From Tulasnella sp. 424 (lineage: Eukaryota; Basidiomycota; Agaricomycetes; Cantharellales; Tulasnellaceae): a DNA stretch of 64,000 nt. Position numbers and translations under genes: made by a program. A model generated the notes under the pieces. It was given only the letters and a program-made list of their open reading frames with translations, was not told the DNA's origin and searched no databases. Location of the stretch: assembly GCA_019633425.1 (NCBI GenBank), contig WSUB01000079.1:62001-126000 (forward strand), read 5' to 3'. Of this stretch, positions 36,281 to 48,379 are shown one piece after another. Position 1 is the stretch's first letter. Each line of letters starts with the position of its first letter.

Positions 36281-39200
36281 TTAGAGAAGTTCACGGAAAT
36301 CTTGGGCCCATGATGCGCCTGCCTTTGATACGCTATCGACGAGTTTGTCGAACTCGGGAGACTGGCCTGGAGTACTGACTTTGCTGAGCGCAGCGATAGC
36401 CCGTAGCGTACTCTTCTGCAGCTCCACCGTTCGCTCGATATCTTGTTTGACGGTGTTCTTCTCTACGTTGTGGCTCTTCATACCGGTCGCCAGATCAGGA
36501 GCCATGTCGTCCAATCGGAGCGACACCGCGGTTGGGGCGACTTGAGCCAAGCGAACGAGCATCATGTGACACAGCACCTTGATCTCGTTTGCATCGTCCT
36601 TGAGGCCAAGCCTGACATATTCCATGAATTCATGGATGTCGATCTTGTCTACACAAGTGTCGAGCTGTCGAACAACAAACGAATCTTAGCCGAATGCCTG
36701 CTGTCACAGAGGTGCCAAAACCTACGATGGTGTACAGAGTCTCGTACGTAGTCTTTCGCGCTTCGAGACCATCATCGACCTTGTGCTTCCACGGGCCCAT
36801 CTCCACAATTCGGACAAGTTCAGGTTTGAACTTAGTTTCGGCGTAGAGGAGGGGCATGAGGGTCGAAGTCTGATCCCGGATAAGCTGCGGTTTGTTCCGA
36901 GCAGCAGCATTGATCGTCGTTAATGAGATCCGTCGTACAGTCTTCCGACAATAAGATCATTTGTTAACATATGTTAACGTAAGAAAATTTAATGCGCTTA
37001 CGAGATCATTGTCCTTAACGAGCTCAAGGACTTGAATGACGAGCGGTGCAAGCAAGTTGTCATAGGTTTGGCTACTGTCGGCGAAGGTGTAACGAATGGC
37101 GGCTACGACCGTTGCCCTGACAAGTGGGGATGGGTTTGATAGACGGGTCTACGAGAATAGGGTAAGATACGATACTTGAAAACGAGTCTACCACGCACCT
37201 GAAGCTCTGGAAGATACTGAGGTGGGTTGGCTGTTGTGAGCTGACCTAAACAAGCAGCTGTTGCCTGACGCGTTGTGTCTTCTGACGAGTCTGCCATTTC
37301 GAATAGAGGACCCCATAACGAGCTAGCGACGTTTCCAAGATTTCCACGAGGGCAGTTTGCAACAACCTTGGAAATAGATAAGCGTCTGAGCGACCTGTCG
37401 GATTGCCCTCTCGATGAGGCCTTACCTCTTTTGTAGCTTGCACGGCAACGATTCTACGGTCGGATTTGGTTTGCACCTCAGTCAGAAGCAGAGGGAAAAA
37501 GTGATGGATATTCCCGACAGTTATGTTGCCTGTGCGGGGTAAAAAGTCACCCTCTGCAGCACCACGCGGAAAGTCGAAGCGACGCACCAGCGGCGAAGGC
37601 AGCCGCAGACCGAACAGCTTCCGTATCGGCTGAGAAGAAAGTCAATGCGTTGTCAAATACAGTAGACTGCTGTTGCATATCGCTGGACGAAGAGGAATAG
37701 CATAAGATATACGGACGAGGCTGGGGTGTATGACAAAAGACCCACATAGTTTTGCCGATCTCGCCGAGAGCAAGAAGACTGAGTACGAGATGTAACTCCT
37801 TGGCTTTGGAGCCAGGCTATGTACGTAAAGAGGAACATCAGCGACTGTCGGAGCAGGACTCGTGCAGAGGGACAGCAAACCTTGACAGACTTGGCAAACT
37901 CCGCAATTGTTCCCGCTGCAACATCCGGGAAGCCCTTGACGACGGCAGCAATACATTTTGCAACATTGGCGGGAGAGGCATCAGGAGCCCCAGATTTCTC
38001 CAGGGCGAATCTCAAACCAGGCACGACATGGGTAGCGATCTCATGGTCCGCAGTGACCAAGGCGCAGAAGAAGTCGGTGAGAGCATCAAGACATGCTCCA
38101 GATACCAAAGGTGAGAAGGCCAACTGGTACGTAGTGGGAAGAATGGATGATTCGACGAGCGGGAAAGTTTCCTTGGGGGCGAGAGTGAGAAGGATGGACA
38201 ACGTAATCAAGGCATGGGTCAGGAGCGCCAAATCATTGAGGGACAAGAAGGATTGGAGCTGAGGGACAAGTTCATTGGGAATATTGCTGGGAACACCGTT
38301 TGGATACCTGAGAGTGAGGGTCAGAATGGGTAGTCAGCGTAGTCGTAGTTATGCCTCGAAGCTGCACCCACTTCTTCAGCAGAGACTCTAGACAGCTGAA
38401 GACGTTTGATTTCCCGGCCTTCCCTGGTTTCTTCAATAATGCCACAGTCCACTCAGTGCATGTCGACGTCCAGGACTCTTCCATCTCGACGTCCGAGTCC
38501 GCAACCCTCCCGATGGTCTGGACAGCACCTTCCGTCCTGCCAGCTTTCATCAACGCATCCCATTCAGCACCACCCTTGGTCTTGATGACGCTTGGAGCAT
38601 AGATCCAAAGATCTGCCACGACGTCCTCTGCTCTTTGGCGGACTTCGACGTCGGTCTCGTTGTTCTTTAACCGGGTTACGACTTCGCTGTACAAGGGTCC
38701 AGCCCATTCGTCGGTGGTGACGGGCTTGGAGGCCGCGAGCAGGGCGGAGAAGGCACGAAGGGCTTCGGTCGTGATTCGAGGGTGCCTTTGAGACGCAGCT
38801 TGTTGAAGTTGTGGGGTGATCTTGGGTAGCGACGACTGGTAAGAGGAGACAGGGTGTGTCGAGAAAAACGAAACAAGAAGCGACAGGACTGCAACGTGTA
38901 AAGCGGCGGTGGATGTATTTGATGAAGATGAGAGAACGGCAGCAGAGATGGAGAACACGGAGTCGGAATAAGCGGCAAGGGAGCCCGGAACGACTTGCAG
39001 CAAAGTCTGCAAAACCGAGAAGCCGCTTTGCAACACGGCTGTTGAGGACTTGGGTTTGAGTTGCTTCAGCAAAACCTTGGCAACCGAAGGCACTTGGGAT
39101 TTGAGTGTCGCGTAAGGGGAATTCTCGACTTCCATCTGAGCTGCTGATCCGCCGTAGACCCCGGTCTGCTTTACCAACGAGGAGAAAGCGGCCCACACTT

Positions 39201-40848
39201 CCAGCCTGACGCTCTCTTCTCGGTCCCCAAATCTTGAGATGAGGACAGGAGAGACTTTACTCAAGAGACTCGAGAGGAGTTCTGGTCGTGTGCCGATTAT
39301 TGCCGCCAACAGCTTGGTCGACGACCGCCGAACTTTATAAGACGTATCCTCATCGTCAGAGTAACTGCATAGGTGATGGGGTTAGATATCTGGGTGCCCA
39401 GCTGCCTGGAATGGAAACGCACTCTTCGGCAATTTCGTCATCATCATCATCTTCCTCTTCGTCCTCGTCCATCTGCTCGTCTTCATCGTCGTCATCGACG
39501 GTGTAATTCTATCAAGATCGGTAAGTCAGGTGGCGTTTTAGATGATTCGTGATGGAAGCATACCGGATCATATTTGACCAAATCACTTGCGGTGGCCATC
39601 ATCTGGGGTAAATAAGGGGCGATCTCTGAAGGGCATCGCATCACAAGCGTCTCCAAGGTCTGTAAGCATCCCTCGCGTAGGTCACTATCGTCCCTCTTCA
39701 CTGCCGTCAGGATTCCAGGTACTACATCCGGAAGGGCCGGTGCAAGACTCTGGGACGAATAGCGAGCCATTCCTCCAATAAGCTGGACAATAATCTGCTG
39801 TCGCTCGACTTTGATTGAAGAGGCCAGTGAAGGGAGGACATTCGTTTTGATCAAGGCGTTGAATCGGTCCGAAGGTACAAGAGGAAGGAATTGAGCTGCG
39901 GGAAATAATACATCAGCTCACTCCTTTCGAGTGTGACGGCATATCCCCCACCAAGTGTAATGATGGTCCTCTTGCGGACAGCGGGACGGCTGTGGTCCAA
40001 TAGTGGTACAAAGACGCTAACAGGGTCGTTGGCTGCTCGAATGGTGAGTTGCGGGAATCGGGTGACTAGAACAGATAAAGTGTTGAGGGTTTCGATTATG
40101 GTCTCAGGGGGCGTGGATGTCTGAGGAGGGCTATCAGACGTTCGGCTCGTAGATGAAAGAGGAGAGGTACGCACGTTTTGCAGCTGCTTGAGAAGCTGAG
40201 GGACGAGTTTATTACACGCGGTCTCTGCCAGAGTTCCCTCGCTGGGAATCTCAGTGACAACAGTCTTGAGAGCTAAGTTACGAGGTTGGTCGCGTGAGGC
40301 GCACGAAGCAATGTGTAGAGCAGCTCGTACCAAGGCCAGCGATGTCACGGAGCTCTTCTTCCTTTCCAACTGAAAACTCGACCAGTTTGTCAACAACAAG
40401 TGGGAGATGTTTGACTTGGATGATCTTGATGAGCTGGCCCAAGCTGAATTGACGGGGGGCGGGGTCAGAATGTAACCATTGTAATATGGACTGATCAGGC
40501 AACCGCGCACCACTTGACGGCCTGATTCTTGACCTCGGATATCTTGTCCTCTATGAGAGCAAGCACTTGCTTGAGTACTTTAACCTCTGTGGCTTCATCG
40601 TTTTGGAAGATGTGTCGGTCGTTGCCGACTTCAGTCATCATGTCGTTCAAAGCCATGAATCTTGATACCCCGCACGCATTTCAGTGATTCCGTCCACCGC
40701 AAAGCAAGGCGCAACCGCACCTAAAGTCCTGATCTGGAGACAACATCTATAGAACCATCGAGTATTAATGCGTGGCGAATGAATACGACGGATACCGCCC
40801 ACGAACCTTGTCAAGATAGCCCTGGATAAGATAGCTTTTGGGAGCCAT
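36281..40848 (-). CDS. CAND1: CAND1, cullin-associated NEDD8-dissociated protein (TIP120)
   Basis: Seventeen exons join in frame to 1206 aa, close to animal CAND1 (about 1230): 40848-40807, 40746-40721, 40660-40511, 40443-40331, 40272-40175, 40120-39952, 39895-39564, 39508-39423, 39364-38372, 38307-37881, 37816-37746, 37682-37588, 37529-37426, 37366-37199, 37148-37002, 36941-36726, 36664-36281. HEAT repeats run throughout; the start contains DFRFMALNDMMTEV, a CAND1 hallmark. A strongly acidic loop (YTVDDDDEDEQMDEDEEDDDDD, residues about 311-335) sits between repeats, as in other CAND1 proteins. The TIP120 domain ends the protein (VRRISLTTINAAARNKP to WAQDFRELL). CAND1 binds unneddylated cullin-Rbx1 and exchanges substrate receptors of SCF and other cullin-RING ligases. 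Confidence 0.95.
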
Positions 40849-41216
40849 GATCGCTAGCCGTTTCCCAATTGACCTCTGATGAAATTATAGTGGATTGGTT
40901 TGGCAGGAGTAGTTTGAGGCGGTCAAAGGATGGTACTGTGGTTGACAAGGGCACCCTAGGCGCCGCGAATCCAAACTCCGTTCTAATTTAGAGTTCCTTC
41001 ACCTTTCATTTCGCTCCATCACGAAGAATGACTCAGATGACTGCTTTACATTCCACTACGACAAAATACATGTACAATCTAAAATATCTAACGAACGAAC
41101 CGAAATATAGACAAATACAAGATTAGAACGGTTGTACAAAAAAACGAAAAAGGGGTGGGGGGTACTTTTCGATATAGGGAAAATATCCAAATCAGCATAG
41201 CAATGTTTGACGCCAC
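40849..41216. other. CAND1 promoter and 3' flank of the next gene
   Basis: About 370 bases with an A-rich tract near 41130-41150. No gene is seen. Confidence 0.5.
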
Positions 41217-42666
41217 TCATGGCAGCAATGATCCATTATAGCAGAAGGATCCGTGTCCATGGTCATCTCTGACCAGAGCAGCCGATGGCGGAGAGGGTGC
41301 CCTGCTGGATTGCGGCGGCATAACAAAGCTCGAAGGACGATCCAGTCGGCGCCATGTCCGTTCCCGCATAGGTGGGGGTGGGCTCAGGGGCTGAGCTCCA
41401 TCGGAGCGATCGTGGCGAGAGAAAGTGGAAAAGTGAGGGGAACGCAAAGTCGCGGTTGGTAGATGCTTGACTTGACGGACTTCCTCCAGAGTTGGTCTGC
41501 CCTCCAAATCCTTTGGAATGAGGATTTCTGCATCATCGTTTTCTTCAGCACGATCTTCGTCTTCCATCGTGGTGCTGGAGCGGTTGCTACTCCAGCGCCA
41601 AGATTTGCGCTCCTCGGTAACCAGTCTCAATCGACGCGTGCGTTTGCGCAAACCAGTTGACGGATTCGCCCAGCCCTTTCGCCACGAGAAATAATAATCT
41701 CCCCAAGTTCCGGTTTGGAATACCTGACGCGTGTTGAGGGCAACGAGGGTCGCAGAGACGAGCAACTCGGGTGTAAGGTGAAACACGTAGAAGAGCGCCT
41801 TAGATCCATTTGAAAAGGAGAATGACGGATATTGGGTTAGGCGATAAATCGGCACCACGAGCTGAGGAAGTTGTCAATATCCGGGCGAAGACGAAAGAAA
41901 TGCCGAAATGTGACGTACGAGAGATAGGTAAAGGTAGATGAGATAAGAACATGCTCGTTGGTCGGCACCTTGCATGCGATTCCGCGTCCACAGTGCACCT
42001 CCAGCTGACGCAAGAATCAGAACCATAGCCAGACATATAGCGGAATAGCTAGCACAGGCAAAATTAGTTTGCTTCACATCTCATGGTAAAAAAAAGGAGT
42101 CCGACATACCGTAATCCGTCCACCTGTGCCTTCAAACCCTGACTCAATCCGTCGTGCAAGGAAATTCTCCAACAGATGGCTGCTCCTACTCCTAGCAGCT
42201 GCGCCACCCAGTAGGATCCATCAAACGCATAGGTCACCTTTTTAATGCGTTTCCTTAGTTTCTTCTGATCCCCTAAATCACCCTTTTCGGCGTCCGGCCT
42301 CGTAGCGTTCACCGCCACGCTCCGCCAAAACGCCACCATCGCATGACCGAGTGCAATCCAACCCCATTCTAGAGTAATTTGCTGATACTCTAATAGAGTT
42401 GCAGAGGTCCATGGCCACTTTCCGGTTGCTTGCATCAACCGAACCGTGAGGTTGAGCATCCTTTCGATAATTGCGGCGACGATGGGGAGTTGAACGACAT
42501 TCCGGGACTTGGGTGAAGACATTCTGAAGACGCAGAGAGGGACGAGGCATCCGTAAAGAGCGATAAAAGTGATTGTTGGGGCGATGTCGAAGGAAGAGGG
42601 GAAACCACCGATAGGAGCGAATGTTGGTTGCAGCTGCGCCGACGCCGAGTCCATTGAGGGGGACAT
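41217..42666 (-). CDS. Multi-spanning membrane protein, probably fungal DUF3112-like, 443 aa
   Basis: Three exons, about 42666-42111, 42048-41919 and 41861-41217 (the first exon boundary may be off by one base). Hydrophobic helices are visible at FDIAPTITFIALYGCLVPL, at the HAMVAFWRSVAV region, at YWVAQLLGVGAAICW, at YSAICLAMVLILASAGGAL, at CSYLIYLYLSLLVVPIY and at KALFYVFHLTPELLVSATL, giving about six or seven spans. The hydrophilic C-terminal tail (about 150 residues) is rich in Ser, Arg and acidic residues and is probably cytosolic. The arrangement and the FYVFHLTPELL motif recall the fungal 7TM family DUF3112; the assignment is tentative. No signal peptide is needed and function is unknown. 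Confidence 0.6.
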
Positions 42667-43324
42667 TGAATCACGCAGCGGCGAATGTGTGGTGGGTGTG
42701 GGTGTTATAAGACTAGAGTCATGGGCTTACGGGTCCGAGCTGCGTCGTCGTTGCAAAAGGGACAGGTCCAGGGATCGCAGCACAGCAGGGAGAAAAAAAG
42801 CTGGGCCCGCAGTCGCTTGTCTCACTTTGCTCATCGTCACACGCGGTCTGCGCACACCAAACGCCGACGAAAGGGAAGCAGCGAAAAGTCTCTGTTTTTC
42901 ATATACAACAAGCGTCGCTTTAGCCAGTATATAGACACCGCGAGAGAGAGAAAAAGAAGAAGACCAAACCCGAAACGAAGGCAGAACGGTTACAGTACGC
43001 GAACTAGGATATAGAGTGCACAGACGAAAAATGGGTGTTAAAAGGCAAGCAAGGTAAAAAGAGGATCCTTAGAACAACAAAGCAACGACGAGCTCGGAAG
43101 TCCAGTCAAAATAGAAAAGGAGAAGAAGGAAATGCAAACAAGATGACACAAGCTACAGACAGAAAAACTGCGACGAACAAACGCAGTCAAGTGCAAGATG
43201 TTGGAGAAGCACATGTGGGGAGTTTTTGCTTTTTGCTTTTTAGAATAGAGATATGCTGATGAGGAATGGAACGATAGCAAAGAAAATCGAGTCCAAGTTG
43301 AGTGGGGAACAGATTCAAAGCTTC
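42667..43324. other. Intergenic, A-rich
   Basis: This lies between the start of the membrane-protein gene and the stop of the Pumilio gene. The A/G-rich sequence around 42940-43200 (plus strand) reads as T/C-rich on the minus strand and probably forms the Pumilio 3' untranslated region. No other gene is seen. Confidence 0.5.
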
Positions 43325-46300
43325 TCAAGCGCCGTAGCCGTAGTTGGAGCGACCGTAGTGATCCTGGATGCCATTGCCGAGGGGCAAACTGACGTTGAAG
43401 TTGCCGCCGACGGGAGTCGAGTACGCCTGGATTCCACCGAATGCTGCAGCGTTGTTGATCAACGAAGCTCCACCACCAGTCCTTTGGAGGGCCTGATGAG
43501 ATCCGTAGACAGCATCGAGCGTCTGAGGAGGAACACCGTGCATATGAGTTTGACCATGCAACCCTGCCGGAAGGCCATGAGAATACAGCGAGCCCTGGTT
43601 GGCGTACGGGTCGACGAGCTGGCTAGCGTGGTGCAACGACTGCTGGTGAAGGTGACGGCCTTGGTTGACTCCATTCAGACCATTGGCGGTAAGAGCCAGA
43701 AGAGCAGCTTGGTTCGCATGGTAGTTGGGAACACCGTAGTGCTGAACATGGGACGCTTCAACTTGCTCGCGCTGGAGCTTGCTTTGGATACGCTTGCCGT
43801 AGGGGGTGTTGCGAATGAGAGGCAGGATCGGACGGATGTACTCGACCAACTAAAAAGTCCAATGTCAGTCGTGCAACAGGCCTGACGACGACTGTGACTT
43901 ACGACTGCACGTTGGTTGGGCTCAGCATAGTCGAGGGCAGTCTGAACACAGTAGTTGCCGAAAGAATCACGCAACAGCTTCTCAAGTCGTGTGCGGTTAA
44001 GCAACTCCTCAATCAGCATCTTACGAGTGTTGTGTTCGGCGACCCGAATGCACTAGACACCCAAATTCGCGTCAGCATGCCATCACCCGATGCAGATGAT
44101 TTGGTGAATAAGCTACCTTCTCAATGACGTTGGAGCTGAACTTCTGAACCGAGAGGGCGCAAACGTTGCCGAGGAATTGACGGATGACGGCATCGCTGAA
44201 TCGGTTGTCGTTCAAGTCGAGAATGTATTGCACGACCTATAGAGGCTAATCGTTAGCGCATGACGCCATCGGCACCTCGGACCGGTCGACTTACATAGTT
44301 GCCATAGGGATCCTGAACCAAAGTGAGGGCGTGGTATGTAATTTCGGTCACGAGCTGAATCCGTTGTGCATCTGACGCATGGTCCACACATCGCTGAAGG
44401 ACGCAGCAACCATGGCGGTGGGTTGCGACTTCCACGCAGTGAGTTGCCACGGCATTATAAATGAACTGCGGTTAAAAGGGCTTGATCAGTTAGGGAAGCG
44501 GGCTTCGCTAATGATCCCACGGACCTGGTTATCCTCAGGAGAGAGCTTGTTCAAACACTTCTGGACAACGTGATTCCCGTTCAAGTCTTTGATCAGGGTC
44601 ACTACATGCATCCCAAGGGAGACAATGATCGAGTGAATCTGCATTTCGAAGCGCTTGTCAGTCTACAAAGGTTCCGAGCCGTGCCCACCGTCGGGTACAA
44701 TGAGGGAAGATGCCAAAAAATGGCGGTCCCGAAAGGAAGGTAAAGGTCCCGAAGGAAGGTTGCGTTTGGCGACGCGCAGCGTAAACGCATTTGCGGAAAC
44801 AAGGAAGATATAAAAAAGAGCTTTTGTCAATCCCATATCAAATGGGGAACCAGACGCGAGCCGGCGAAGAATGGCCAGGAAGAATGGGGGAAGGAATGTA
44901 TTTTGAAGCCTAGAGACTCACCTGACGAGAGGTCGACAAGAAATCGATCATCTTCTGGACAGCTCGCGTGCCGTGCATGTTCAGGGAGATGTTGACAAGG
45001 TCCTTTCCGACAGATCGGCAGATTTGATCCCTCTGTTCATCGGTCGAGTATTCGAGCAGCTTCTGGCAGAGGTAGTTTCCGAAGGGATCTACGGAGCCAA
45101 TAGTCAGCACGGACAAGAACCATAGGTTTTATAGAAAATGCATTACCGGTCATGAGCTCGGCGAAATGAGGGTAAGTCTCTCGGAAGATCATGTCGCGAT
45201 GCTCTGGAACGCCTTCCTCGAGCTTCTTCTGGAGATAGCGGCAGCCGTGTTGATCCTTGCACATGGTTGCAATGTCGTGTTGCAAGTCCTCGAGCTGAGT
45301 GCCATTGAAACGATTGTACTCGCGGTCCAAATCGCTTCGCTTATGCTTGGGACCGTGCAGTCCGCCCATCTTGGGGTGAGCTGCGTCTCCACTGGCGCTG
45401 GACATGCCGCTGACGCTTGCAATTCTTGCGCCTCCGCCTCCCATACGAGCTCCTCCCAACATTCCAGCCGAAGCAGTTCCGGGACGGCTACCGTTGAGGG
45501 AACCAGCGTCCAATCCACCGCGACCACGACCAACGAACTCGCCTTGAGCGCCAACGGGAAGACCATTGTAAACGCCGCCTTGAGGATAGCCCATGTAACC
45601 TTGGTCGTACTCGCCGGGATAGCCGCCACCTTGGTATTGATGACCATCCTCACTGTTGCCAGCGATCGATCCGAACGCAATGGGATCGTAAGCGCTAGCA
45701 GGCGTGGCGAGAGCAGAACCTGCGGTCCGCTGAGTAACAGTCGTGCCAGTGGTAACCGATGGAGCACCAGGCGTGGAATATCCAGCGCTGAACTCGGGAT
45801 AAGGTGAAGGAACATCCACCGCGCTCTTCATCATGCCAACCGCACCTCCAACCGCGGCACCAAGCAAAGCAGCTTGCGAGGGCGGGAGAGTGGAAAGAGG
45901 GGTGGAGGGGACGCTCCTCGCACCACCCATGTTCATGTAGTTGGCTGGGTCGACGGCTGAGAGGCTTAATGCTGGGTTGGTGGCGGTAGCAGGAGATCCG
46001 CCGCGTCCTTCAACGGGAGTGAAAGTGGTGGTAAGACCGACGCCGGTGTTCATATGCGGAGTTCCAGTGGCGCTGTGAACGGAAAGTCGATTGGCCGCGG
46101 TATTCGAAACACCGTTAGGAGTTCCGATGCGTCCAACTCCGTTGGGGCTGCCATCGCCTAAAAGGTGGGTAGGGCCGAGTACTGGGGTTCCAGCCATGAC
46201 GGGAGTACCGTTACCAGCAGTCATCGCACCTCCAGATCCAATGGCACCCAGGTTGTTCTTGGAGCCAGTGAACAAGGGCCAGTCCGCACCGTGGCCGAGC

Positions 46301-48379
46301 TGTTGGTTGTGGTGGAGATTAAGGAGGTAAGAAGCTCCTCGTGGCGAGTTGGAAGAGTGATGAGGAGCGGCGAGGTCGAGAGCGACTGAAGCAACGGAAG
46401 ACTTGCGAGTAGCGAAAGGATCGGACGAAAGGGGGTTGTTCTGGCGCATACCCGGGGGGAACTGGTGTGTGCGGGTGTCGTCGATAGCCGAGGCCGTGCC
46501 GGGGGGCAATTGACGGAGAGAATCTATCGAGAGGGTTTTCCTGTCAGCTTCGTTCATCAAACGCAACCGATTATTTATCACGCACTTTGCATTTCTCGAT
46601 CGAGGCCTTCGTCCCATAAATAGGCATCTCCAGAGCCGAAGGCGGAGTTGGAGCCGACAGCGCCAGGCATCGTACCGGCCCTCGTCAAGTTCTCTCCTCC
46701 CATGCCGGCGGATCCAAGGCCCGAGGGATTCGCGTTCAAAAGCGAGCTAGCTCCGGGACCAATCCCCAACTGCGCCAAACCAGCAACGAGGTCGTCGCCT
46801 CCACCGAGTCCAGGAGTAACGCCATTGCCACTTCCGCTGGATCCACGTCGAGAGGCGGGCATGCTCTTCGCACCAGCAGCGTTTCCACCTCCAAAGACAC
46901 CACCTCCAAGCTGGGTGAGAGGCGAGTTGGAGAACGCGGTGATACTGCTTGGGCCAGTCGTGTTGGCTCCTCCGTATGCAGACAATCCTCCGACCGGGTT
47001 GGCAGAGGCTGGTGACGCCGTGATGTTAACGGACTTGCGTTTAGCAGCATTGGACGAGCCGATTACGCCAGGAGCGCCGTATGGAGATGAGGTCCCGTCT
47101 AAATTTGCCAAGCCGCTTGGGTTAGCGCTGCCGAGACCCAAGCCACTGACAGCACCGGTTGTCCCATTGAAGTTTGAGACTTGATCACCTGCGACAGGGG
47201 ATAACGACATCCCATTTCCGCCGACACCTCCAGCTCCTGAGGGAGGCGTGGTAGGTGCGGAGAGGGCGACTCCGTTCGGGAAGCCGAGTCCAGCGACGAG
47301 TCCGTTCGATCCATTGTACCCGTTTCCGGGGGTAGCATATCCAGCTGCACTGAGACTGGCTGCCACTGAAGCGTTGGCATTGTTGATGGCGGCGGAAAGG
47401 GCATCGCCTGATAAAAGCGCGCGCTCTTCGGCGAGCTGCTGAGCCTCCAAAGCGCGCATCTGCTCCTCGAACATCCGTCGGTGATGGGAACGAAGCCGTT
47501 CATGTTCAGCCCTTTTTTGCTCGATGCGTTGCTAAAAGATTGTGATGAAGAAGAAGGTCCACGATAATGGCGAGCGATAATGAATAATACGTTCCACAGA
47601 TCCGCATAAAGGGTGGATTTGAGGCGGTGTTGATCATGCGCAGGGGTTGAGTTTTTGTTCAAGGGAACGAATAGGGGAGCGAGGTAATGATGGGGCGAAG
47701 TCGGCGAACAAGAATAATGGATGAGATGGGAAAGAAAGGAGCGGATTTGCGGAGCAGGGGGAAGCGGGAAGGAAAAATCGAGGAACAGAGCGAGAAGCAG
47801 CGAACGGCAACACACGGAATAGGAACAGAGCAAAAGAGACAGATGCTAGTCAGTGCCTGACGTTCCTTTTACTTTCTCCCGATCGGGCTGAGCGAATAGA
47901 TTACTCACAGCGTTGATGTCCGGCAATCCAGACTGCATGCGCGCGGCCTGTTGCCGACGACGCAGAGGAGGAGTGTAAAGCGACCGGCGAAAAACCCAAG
48001 TTTGATCGATCGAAGTTTCACGTAGTTATTTGTGGGGTGGCGAACGTCGCGTGGAGGAGGAATGATGGGGCAGGGTGAGTGAGTGAGTGAGCCCAAAAAA
48101 TCGGTGCCCCCCGTTTGAACGTAACGAAGGAAGCAAGAACAGAGCATGGCTCAAGGTCAGCGGAACCGCATCGAAACAGGACGACGGGGGGAGAAAGTTC
48201 AAGTAAGAGAACGTAAAGATACGTACCGAGTCGGCCAAGTCCAAGAAAGCCGGTGGGCTGTCGTTGCGATGCATGGAGCCGGTGGTGTCGTCCTTGTTGG
48301 ACTGAGGATTAGAGGCGGCCGAGTTGACTGCGATCGGCGTGGATGAGCCATTCTGCGCGTGCTGTTCTGCGGTGGCCAT
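43325..48379 (-). CDS. Pumilio/PUF RNA-binding protein, 1253 aa
   Basis: Ten exons: 48379-48227, 47947-47909, 47531-46586, 46523-45147, 45088-44922, 44638-44525, 44465-44295, 44236-44117, 44052-43903, 43849-43325. The first about 760 residues are disordered, rich in Gly, Ser, Asn, Ala and Pro. The Pumilio homology domain (about 770-1105) has successive repeats with recognisable RNA-contacting triads: CKDQHGCRYLQKKL, DPFGNYLCQKLLEY, NMHGTRAVQKMID, DLNGNHVVQKCLN, HRHGCCVLQRCVD, DPYGNYVVQYILD, KFSSNVIEKCIR and DSFGNYCVQTALDY. PUF proteins bind UGUA-type motifs in mRNA 3' ends and repress or localise transcripts. The C-terminal about 150 residues are His/Gln/Gly-rich. The 13-codon exon 2 and a 283-nt intron between exons 5 and 6 are unusual for this locus. 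The start lies after a long, A/G-rich upstream region. Confidence 0.93.

Noticed and set aside
45166..45807. Plus-strand 213-codon frame
   Set aside because: It is antisense to Pumilio exon 4, whose frame continues into conserved PUF repeats.
46648..47184. Plus-strand 178-codon proline-rich frame
   Set aside because: It mirrors the Gly/Ala/Ser-rich exon 3 of the Pumilio gene on the minus strand.
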